From assembly GCA_022661535.1 (NCBI GenBank), contig JAKULF010000001.1:4030001-4094000 (forward strand): DNA of 64,000 nt, written 5' to 3'. Each line of letters begins with the position of its first letter. Position 1 is the first letter of the stretch. Source of the stretch: Eutypa lata. Lineage: Eukaryota; Ascomycota; Sordariomycetes; Xylariales; Diatrypaceae. The translations under genes were made by a program, and so were the position numbers. The notes beneath the pieces were generated by a model that saw nothing but the letters and a program-made list of their open reading frames with translations, was not told the origin of the DNA and made no database searches. Shown here piece after piece: positions 56,868 through 64,000 of this stretch.

Positions 56868-58266
56868 ATGTACTCGTCTTACTCGGTTGCGGCCGCGGTG
56901 TGTAGCTGCGTGTTCCCGACCCTTGCTATTATTGCTGTGGGACTAAGGCTGAAGGCGCGCCTTCTGCAAAAACTGAAGTTGGGACTGGACGACTGGCTTA
57001 CGATTGCTGCGCTGGTAAGAATCGTATCCTATTTAGATCATAAGACATATGATACTAATTGTTCTTGCTATTTGGCAGGCGCTTGCTATCTCATACTGCT
57101 GCCTTGTTCTCTATGGCTCGTTCAACGCGGGTATCGGACAGGATCTGAGGTTTGTGTTGGCCCCTGAAAATTGGGCTTGCGCTGACCGCATGGTAGTACG
57201 ATTACCCCAGATGAGTATGCCAACTACCAAAAAGTCAGTCAACATCCACGAGGGAAGACAAGCTTAAACTAATCATACGAAACAGCACTTATATTTTGGC
57301 GTCATCGTTGCACATTTGTCCTACGGCTTCGTCAAGCTCGCCGTATTGCAGTTCTACAAGCGCATATTCGCAGTTCCGAACTTCCATCTATACGCGAACA
57401 TCACAATTGTCGTCGTAATCCTGTTCATGATAGCCGCCACGTTTGTAGGTCAATCTCAGAGGCCTTTTTCTCGTATTGCTATCACACGCTTACTTCCCGC
57501 CCTATAGACCCAGATATTTTCTGCTTGGCCCATCTATTACTGGTGGACACTAGGCAAGACTTATACTATCAACTACGGCGCGTTCCTTACCTCGTTTACG
57601 GCCATCGATCTCGTCCTTGACATCGTCATCTTGTGTCTTCCAGTACCGGTCATTCATAGCCTCAATATGAATAGGAACCGGAAGTTCCTGCTGCTGGGTG
57701 TCTTCTGGATGGGCTTTTTGTAAGATTATTAGTGTGTTACAATGGAGAAGGGTAAATTAATGTGAATCATAGCTGCGTCGTTGCAACTTCTGTTCGACTT
57801 TATTTCGGATACAAGCTGAGCGAAGCTGGATCTGGGCGGCCCGTGTCCGACCAAGAGTTCTCCTGTAAGCATCAGCCACCCTTTCCCCCAACATCCAGCT
57901 CAACGGAACCACATTTACTGACTGATACCAGACGTCTCCGTCAACAACGTAATCTGGGCTCAAGTGGAAAGCTGCTGCTCTGTCATCGCCGGTTGCTTGC
58001 CCACCTATGGCCCTCTTATACGCTCCTCGTCTTTCTCCGAGTTCGTCTCTAGCGTATTTAAGTCGCTTCTCAAGTCATTGAAACGTAAGAGCACCACTTG
58101 GTCCAGTAAACGCGACCAGACGGATGCATGGTACCCGCTTTCGGAGAACCATGGCAATTCTGCTACTGTCGGGAACAGTAGTAAGGTTGTTCTAACTGAA
58201 GATGATGGCATCCACGTTCAGCGGAGCCTGGATATAAATGTTCAAAGACATAATACACAAGTTTAA
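56868..58266 (+). CDS. Pth11-like rhodopsin-domain integral membrane protein
   Basis: Six exons, 56868-57014, 57079-57192, 57286-57444, 57514-57719, 57773-57864 and 57932-58266, give 350 residues. Family landmarks are K-L-G-L-D-D-W-L-T-I-A-A-L, V-K-L-A-V-L-Q-F-Y-K-R-I-F, A-I-D-L-V-L-D-I-V-I-L-C-L-P-V-P and W-A-Q-V-E-S-C-C-S-V-I-A-G-C-L-P-T-Y-G-P. Seven helices are expected. Such proteins sit in the plasma membrane and some act in sensing. A hydrophilic Ser/Lys-rich tail follows. Start chosen at the first ATG before the first helix. Its place beside the cluster may be chance. Confidence 0.8.
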
Positions 58267-58999
58267 GAATAAATAACGATTTAGACTTATATTTATAATA
58301 ATTCAAATATTGTATTTTGATTTTAGTTAAACGTTTACTAATTATATACAAATAATATAATATAATTTTTTATTAGCCTCCAAGAGAATGAAAGGGTCAA
58401 AGGGGGCCAAAGGGGCCGCGAACATTAATGGCAAGACAACAGCGAGATATAGCAGGCTATATTTAGCTTACGATCTTAACTTAGATACAAATACAGAACC
58501 AAGCTTCCTGGCAATACCTGACCTGCACCTTTGACCCCCTTGACCCCTTTTGACCCTTTCAGGAAACCTTGGAACCACGTTAACAATAAATCCTACTATC
58601 CTGGATGCTGTCATTTTCATATCAATTTGATTTAAGCTATTGTAATTTAAGCTTTTATTTTCCTTCTTTCTTTTTCAATGTTTAAGCGTTTTAATTATGG
58701 TAGCTTAAGAATTAAAGTAAATAATACTTTAGGATTTTTGTTTTTGCCAAGACCAGATTCCAATTGATAAAAGGAGACGCGTCAATAACCAACCTGTATA
58801 ATGGACAAACAGGACAGTTACTTGACAGGAACAAATGACTTAGGTCTCTATAAAGAACAGAGCGATAATTATGTTTCGATCAATACTTGCTCAGATGCTG
58901 GTTTGTTAGAACAGGGTCCAAGTTAAGCATTCCATGACATTTCCCAACCAAAGTGGCAAACCCATCATCAGGGGCTTTCTCACTAGTGACTGGAAGGAG
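58267..58999. other. AT-rich spacer with MITE-like copy B
   Basis: No gene. 58270-58370 is AT-only, then the repeat at 58371-58588, then more AT-rich DNA. Confidence 0.5.
58371..58588 (-). mobile_element. MITE-like element, copy B, with terminal inverted repeats
   Basis: About 218 bp. The left end holds GAAAGGGTCAAAGGGGG, mirrored at the right end by CCCCTTTTGACCCTTTC. Beyond this the right end reads AGGAAACCTTGGAACC and GTTAACAA followed by TA, a possible TA target site. The interior matches copy A near 44.1 kb in opposite orientation. Non-coding, so a non-autonomous (Tc1/mariner- or Fot1-like) miniature element is the likely origin. Confidence 0.65.
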
Positions 59000-60305
59000 A
59001 AAAATGCATCTAGATTGAATGCTGACTCATAGCAGAGTGTCGACTATGATGGGATGCGCGCAGAATCACCAACCCCACAGGTGGAATCAGACTTAGTCCA
59101 GGTGACAGCCAGGAGAGTTCTAATACAACCATGTTGCAAAAGGAGCTTTGGGAGACCCAAAGGGGTGCATAATGGAAAAGCCAAGGGCAAGGGGAAGCCA
59201 CTTGTGCCGCCCCGGGCGTAGAGTACGAGGCAGAAGAAGAGCCTAGATGGGCGAACACTCGCAACAAGTATCGGCCCTTCCGATGAAGATGTCAGTGGAC
59301 AACCGGACATCCGGTGCCTTGACCCAACGCTATTAATGGCACCTCATGGCCTGTTAATACGACAGATCCTTCATAAGATTGAGGTCGACGATACTCTGTG
59401 CTTGAAAATGCGATGGTACGTAGCGAGACACGTCAAAAAGAATTTCAAAAAGAGCATAGCCCTAGGTACGCTGGAATATAATTCCTAGTATCGTAACAAG
59501 GCGGCACACTTCCTACAGCACCGATTAATGCCGACACATTCACTTAACCAAGATGGGACTGTGCCAAAAATGGGAGGTGGAGCGTTCAGCGAACTCGATT
59601 TCGAAGCAACAAGAGCAACAAATAGTTTCCCAAAGGATCAGCCGGGTTGAGAAGATAGTGACTTTACCGAAGTCCTGCAGATGGCCGACGAAACAGAAGA
59701 TTGGAGCAAGTTGGTAACGGAGGCCGATGTCGACGATGTCCTCCGGCAGGCAGGTGCAGACCTCAATGCATTTAACAATGCACCCATGAGAACCGATAGG
59801 TCTCCTACACCACCGTAGGTAGCTTCGGATCATGCCCTCTTAGCTGCAAGCATCGCCCAGATAAAACCCGGTAAAAGACCACGGAACGGTGAAGTGGCGC
59901 CCAAATAGATATCTAGGCCCCTGATTCCTAGAACTAGCGGTACAAGCAAGATAGGTCGGCCTAGAGAAGCTGCTAAGGCCGCTGCTGCCAACATACCTGC
60001 GACTACAGCTACCGCCACAGGGGGAACAGCGAGCCATGCCGATGCAGTGATCCAGTCTCTTCTTAATGACGTGAATGTTCTCCAACCCACCGCGGCCGAG
60101 CTGGAGAGAATGCGCCACTCGTTTCGAGATGACTTGCGGAGGGAAATGGACACCTATGTTCAGGGGTCAGATTGCCGAGTTCCGTGCCAAAGCAATGACC
60201 GAGATGCTCAAGAAGCAAGCCACATTCCGCGCGGTCCTCGCTGCCGACCACGAGTCATTCCAGATTGATACGTTTGCTAAACTACGGAGATTGCAAAGGT
60301 CGTGA
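59000..60305 (+). pseudogene. Decayed conserved fungal gene(s), coiled-coil type
   Basis: Coding-like pieces in shifting plus-strand frames. These include D-S-D-F-T-E-V-L-Q-M-A-D-E-T-E-D-W and E-A-D-V-D-D-V-L-R-Q-A-G (near 59660-59770), and S-G-T-S-K-I-G-R-P-R-E-A-A-K-A (near 59930). L-L-N-D-V-N-V-L and A-E-L-E-R-M-R-H-S-F-R-D-D-L-R-R-E (near 60060-60145) come next, and after a one-frame jump E-M-L-K-K-Q-A-T-F-R-A-V-L-A-A-D-H-E to a stop at 60305. Stops separate the pieces. The acidic helical composition suggests a coiled coil; I do not recognise the family. 59000-59400 contains further coding-like relics. Confidence 0.35.
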
Positions 60306-60816
60306 TTCTATCATGAACGTCTAGCTCTTCCCATATGACTCCCATATGTTGCTATGCATGCAACTTGATTGCTATCAAAACAAGTATTCATAGATAGCTA
60401 TTTATAAATACTTTTACTTTCCGATCCCTAGCAAACAATATTACATAAACATTCCAAACACCTCCCCGAATTAGTGAATCATCATTCTCGTAGGCAGGAA
60501 AATTAGATATGCTTTCCGTTTGACTTTTTTATATATACTGTACTTTCTATAAATACGTACGCGTGTCCCCATGTCTCCAACATGACTTCAGTAGTTCGAG
60601 ATAGAAACCCTTCCAGAGACAGACCACCAAGACTTTCGCTCAGCCCAAACTCAAATAATCAACCTCCTTATTCTATCACCAAGTAGTTGCTATTCAAACC
60701 TCGGCAGACGCTATATTTTGGGGTGGAACGACGATATCTCAACGTTATTGCTTCACCATTTGTCCACCTCCTACACAAACTTTCCCCGAGAGAGACATAA
60801 AAATACCACAGCAACC
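60306..60816. other. Intergenic
   Basis: About 500 bp, AT-rich, no gene seen; probable promoter of the following small gene. Confidence 0.45.
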
Positions 60817-61029
60817 ATGTGCGACTGGGAGGAATTTCTTTTCGTATGCCAACATTCAGTTCTCCGGTTGAAGTCATACTGCCATTTTGCGCGCAACGAC
60901 CCCAACCACCAGTGCATGGGCGTCAAGGTCCTACGGGAAAGTTGGCTCCAAGAGGGCCTGCTTTGCGAGCCTTGCGTCCAAAACGGGTGCTTTTTGCGTG
61001 AAGGAAAGATCTACCAGCACAGAAGTTAA
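60817..61029 (+). CDS. Small conserved Cys-rich fungal protein
   Basis: 70 residues, no intron. It starts M-C-D-W-E-E-F and has Cys at about 2, 11, 22, 33, 50, 53 and 58, with His in Q-H-S-V and C-H-F-A-R. The later C-x-x-C pair (C-E-P-C) with the earlier C/H pairs suggests a small zinc-binding module. The pattern of C-D-W-E-E-F, R-L-K-S-Y-C-H and C-x-x-C is one I associate with short fungal proteins of unknown function. The frame continues upstream but has no better start. It is not secreted. Confidence 0.6.
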   Translation: MCDWEEFLFVCQHSVLRLKSYCHFARNDPNHQCMGVKVLRESWLQEGLLCEPCVQNGCFLREGKIYQHRS

Positions 61030-61586
61030 ATGCACCAGCAACATGGAGGCTAAGGAAAAGGTTTTGAGAGTTTGGGGTGCTTTCCCTGGTGAAAAGGGGC
61101 AAATGTTATTCAGGTTCAGGGGGTGTGGGAATTGAATTAGAATGTTATGTTACACAAACACACAGACAAGTTCAACATCATCGGTACTGATCGGAGTGCA
61201 TATTTGCAGCCGATTGTCGTTGCTTCGATCAATCAGGAGTTGGTGTTGGAGGACCCACCTGCAAGCCGAGACCGAAACTAGGCCCGGGCCGGACTGACTA
61301 GCCGGTAGCACTAAGTTGTTTAGATAGGCATGCAGGAATAAAAGTTTTTTCGTTTTTTTCGCCGTTGGAACATCTGACTCTAGAGTCAGACTTACTTGAG
61401 TTCCAACCGGTGACACAGTAATACATTCTAGAGAAGGTCCCAATCGTTACTGGGCCACCCAGTATCTTTCATCTGAAGAGTGGGATTAGAACCATTCTTT
61501 TTGGTACAAAATAATATCATTATTAAATTTTTTCCTTTCATATAGTGCACAGTGTATAGGTACACATCACAATTCTCACAAGCAAA
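61030..61586. other. Intergenic
   Basis: No gene seen; the last 100 bases precede the MATE start codon. Confidence 0.45.
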
Positions 61587-63161
61587 ATGGGGTCTCACGG
61601 TGCTCCCCACGAGCCAGGATGGGGCAGCTTGTCCGCTACAGCCGCTACGGAGACTTCACCGCTACTGCGCTATATCGAGCCGGAACCGGAACCGGAGCAG
61701 GATCTCGACTTAGAGCCATCAAAGTCTCACATCATCACCAACCAAGTCACAGATGATGATGATGACGACGACGATGACGGTGGGGATAACGACAATTGGT
61801 GGTCAGAACTCCGCCTCCTAGCCCGGTACTCCCTCCCCCTCATCGCCACCTACCTGCTCCAATACTCACACAGCGTAATCACGACCTTCGTGGCGGGGCA
61901 CCTCGACGCCGACGCCCTCGCCGCGGCCAGTGTGGGCATGACCACGATGAACATCGTGGGGTACGCGACGATCGAGGGCATGGCGACGGCCCTCGACACC
62001 CTGTGCGCGCAGGCCTACGGGTCGGGCAACCAGCACGGCGTCGGGCTGCACGTGCAGCGCATGCTCGTGTTCATGGCCCTGTGCTGCGTCCCCATCGCGG
62101 CCGTGTGGCTGTTCTCCCCGCAGATCCTCGGCCTCTTCATACGGCAGCAGCACCTGGCGGCCATGGCGGGGGCCTTCCTGCGCTGGAGCATCGTCGGGCT
62201 CCCGGGCTACGCCGCCTTCGAGGCCCTCAAGCGCTTCCTGCAGGCGCAGGGCGACTTCCGCGCCGCGGTCTTCGTCCTCGTCGTCTGCACGCCCGCCAAC
62301 ATCGCCCTCAGCTGGCTCTTCGCCTTCAGCCTGGACATGGGGCTCGAGGGCGCGGCGCTCGGCGCCGCCCTGACCAACGACCTGCGCCCGGTCCTGCTCC
62401 TGCTGTACCTGGTCGTGGTGCCGGCGGGCCGCCGGTCCGTCGCCCGCGGATGGGGCGGTTTCGCGTCGCGCGGGGCCCTCTTCTCGTCGTCCTCCTGGGG
62501 CCCGATGGTGCGCCTCTCGGTCGCCGGGTCGGCCGTCAACCTCGGCGAGTGGGCCGCCTTCGAGATCGTCGCCTTCAGCACCTCGTACCTGAGCACGCGC
62601 CACCTCGCCGCCCAGTCCGTGCTCACGACGGCGTCCATCGTCGCCTGGCACGTGCCCTTCAGTGTCAGCGTGGCGGCGAGCACGCGCGTGGGCCACCTTG
62701 TCGGCGCGGGCCGGCTCGCCACCGCGCGCCGCGCCTCCGCCCTGTACGCCGTCGTGTTCCTCGTCGTGGGCTGCGTGGACGGGGCCGCGATCTACGCGCT
62801 TCGGAACACGCTCGCGAGCTTCTTCTCCGATGACGACGTCGTCAGGAGCATTGCTGTCGCGGCTACGCTGGCCGTTGCCGTGTTCCAGGTCATCGATGCC
62901 GTTATCTGCGGCACGAATGGGGTTTTGCGCGGGCTCGGGAGACAGGGCGTTGCGGCCTGGGTTGTGTTCGCCGTCAATTACCTCGCTGCGGTGCCCCTCG
63001 CTATATGGCTTGAGTTGGGCCCGCCAGGGTGGGGGCTGAATGGTGTTTGGATTGGTATTGGGAGTGGGATGGTGCTTATTGCTGTTATCGAGTGTGTTTA
63101 TATGAAAGCGCTGCGGTGGCAGGATTGCGTTGATGTGGTGAAGTTGAGAGAGGGGCTGTAA
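61587..63161 (+). CDS. MATE-family efflux transporter
   Basis: 524 residues, no intron. A cytosolic N-terminus of about 70 residues with an Asp run precedes 12 expected helices. MATE landmarks are L-P-L-I-A-T-Y-L-L-Q-Y, G-H-L-D-A-D-A-L-A-A-A-S, T-L-C-A-Q-A-Y-G-S-G (about 136-145), R-W-S-I-V-G-L-P-G and the mirrored V-G-H-L-V-G-A-G in the second half. It exports organic compounds by cation antiport at the vacuolar or plasma membrane. It is strongly GC-rich compared with its surroundings. As the only pump near the RiPP genes it is a candidate exporter or self-protection gene, which is inference. Confidence 0.92.
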   Translation: MGSHGAPHEPGWGSLSATAATETSPLLRYIEPEPEPEQDLDLEPSKSHIITNQVTDDDDDDDDDGGDNDNWWSELRLLARYSLPLIATYLLQYSHSVITTFVAGHLDADALAAASVGMTTMNIVGYATIEGMATALDTLCAQAYGSGNQHGVGLHVQRMLVFMALCCVPIAAVWLFSPQILGLFIRQQHLAAMAGAFLRWSIVGLPGYAAFEALKRFLQAQGDFRAAVFVLVVCTPANIALSWLFAFSLDMGLEGAALGAALTNDLRPVLLLLYLVVVPAGRRSVARGWGGFASRGALFSSSSWGPMVRLSVAGSAVNLGEWAAFEIVAFSTSYLSTRHLAAQSVLTTASIVAWHVPFSVSVAASTRVGHLVGAGRLATARRASALYAVVFLVVGCVDGAAIYALRNTLASFFSDDDVVRSIAVAATLAVAVFQVIDAVICGTNGVLRGLGRQGVAAWVVFAVNYLAAVPLAIWLELGPPGWGLNGVWIGIGSGMVLIAVIECVYMKALRWQDCVDVVKLREGL

Positions 63162-63618
63162 GGTTATAGATAAGGAGCTTGTTACTTAATTGCATGATGT
63201 AATAGATGGGAATACAGGATAGATGAAATAAGGAGATTGTTAAATCTTGCTAGAGATAGATAGAATTACGAGATTACACTATTATATTTTATTCATGATT
63301 TGACAAATAATACCCCTTTAGATTATATCTTTATAATACATTCTTGCAGCTTGTTTATAAAACGGTAAAATATTATTGTTTTAATTAAGTATTTTACTTT
63401 AAGATATAGTTATATTTAATGTTTATTATATTTATTATTTATTTAATTAAATAAATTTATTATAACAACATATTTTTTATATAAATATTTAAGTTTTATT
63501 TAATATTATAATTTATATATTTTAAAAGTTTTACTCTTATAACCTGCAAGTCTCAATGACCGGCGAAGCCCGAGGCTTCATTTTACCAATGCCAATGCCT
63601 GTTCCGGGCATCGTATTC
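63162..63618. other. AT-only block, RIP-like
   Basis: 63270-63540 is nearly pure A/T. No gene. Confidence 0.6.
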
Positions 63619-64000
63619 TCAATCAAGAAGCTGCCGCGTGAATACGCCTTGCGGATCCCAATGCTTCTTCAACGACTTCAGCCTTTCTACCTTGCCCTCA
63701 CCTCTAAAGCGCAGCCCAATTGGCCCCGTGCGAGTGCCGTTCTGAAAGTCGGCGTACTCAGACCGATCTGGTCCGCGCATGATTTCGATTGACTTGTCAT
63801 TGGACTCATCAACCTTCTGCCGATTGGCGGAATCGGTATGCCAGATAAGATTATTCCTATGTTCGTTGCAATTAATGGTTGTACACAGGGTTAGAAAGAA
63901 AATATACCTACTGCCAATATCTAATATCGTGTAAAGACATGGCGGAATCGAAATCGGGCGTTTTCGGAAACCGCGCGTCCCACTGGAAGTTAAAGGCCGT
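63619..64000 (-). CDS. 3' end of a probable FAD-linked (berberine-bridge-like) oxidase, cut by the window edge
   Basis: On the minus strand an exon enters at 64000, ends at 63912, and joins after a 55-nt intron to 63856-63619, ending at a stop. The first piece has W-D-A-R-F-P-K-T-P-D-F-D. The last ends E-R-L-K-S-L-K-K-H-W-D-P-Q-G-V-F-T-R-Q-L-L-D. That L-K-x-x-x-D-P-x-x-V-F ending is the usual C-terminus of berberine-bridge-type FAD oxidases. The FAD-binding part lies outside the window. It points toward the MATE gene, with an AT-only block between. Confidence 0.5.
   Translation of the reverse strand, partial: RPLTSSGTRGFRKRPISIPPCLYTILDIGSRYIFFLTLCTTINCNEHRNNLIWHTDSANRQKVDESNDKSIEIMRGPDRSEYADFQNGTRTGPIGLRFRGEGKVERLKSLKKHWDPQGVFTRQLLD

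Noticed and set aside
61796..62833. Long Arg-rich open frame inside the MATE gene, and a minus-strand one at 61866-62696
   Set aside because: Both are out-of-frame shadows of a GC-rich coding region; no domain or start context.
1..64000. CRISPR arrays, rRNA genes and autonomous transposase genes
   Set aside because: None seen; no regularly spaced repeats, no rRNA signatures and no intact transposase or reverse transcriptase frame.

Overview
The window looks like nuclear DNA of a filamentous ascomycete (Pezizomycotina, most likely Sordariomycetes; genus not resolved). The reasons are short GT-AG introns (about 50-160 nt), GC-rich exons set in AT-rich spacers, AT-only blocks that look like old repeat-induced point mutation (RIP), and many fungus-specific families. 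Exon joins given here were read by eye and kept only when the frame closed.

Left part (0-20 kb): a GPI-anchored aspartic protease, a tRNA-Ser relic, a decayed DUF6923-type gene in a 5 kb gene-poor stretch, a Ras-like GTPase, a secreted GH1 glycosidase, a short-chain dehydrogenase, and a head-to-head pair of a PD-(D/E)XK-like protein and a degenerate kinase-like protein. Middle part (20-46 kb): a small secreted 8-cysteine protein, then a plus-strand series of transport and redox genes (Dal5-type MFS transporter, ferric-reductase-like protein, secreted FMN hydroxy-acid oxidase, chromate transporter). These are followed by a rhodopsin-domain membrane protein, a DUF1996 secreted protein, a conserved fungal hypothetical, gene fragments and a cytochrome P450.

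Right part (47-64 kb): the most notable content is what I read as a ribosomal peptide (RiPP) cluster of the dikaritin/ustiloxin type. A 63-residue secreted precursor carries two 20-residue repeats, each ending in the same putative core K-V-I-Y-P-D-Y. Beside it lie three UstYa-like (DUF3328) genes, each with two HxxHC motifs, then an O-methyltransferase and a P450. A Pth11-like membrane protein, a MATE efflux pump and the end of a probable FAD-linked oxidase follow. The expected route is: secretion and Kex2-type cutting of the repeats, UstYa-type oxidative cross-linking of the Tyr-containing core, tailoring by methyltransferase and P450, and possibly export by the MATE protein. I do not recognise this core among the dikaritins I know (ustiloxin, phomopsin, asperipin, victorin). 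Two copies of a TA-flanked MITE-like repeat lie in inverted orientation either side of the cluster core (about 44.1 and 58.4 kb).
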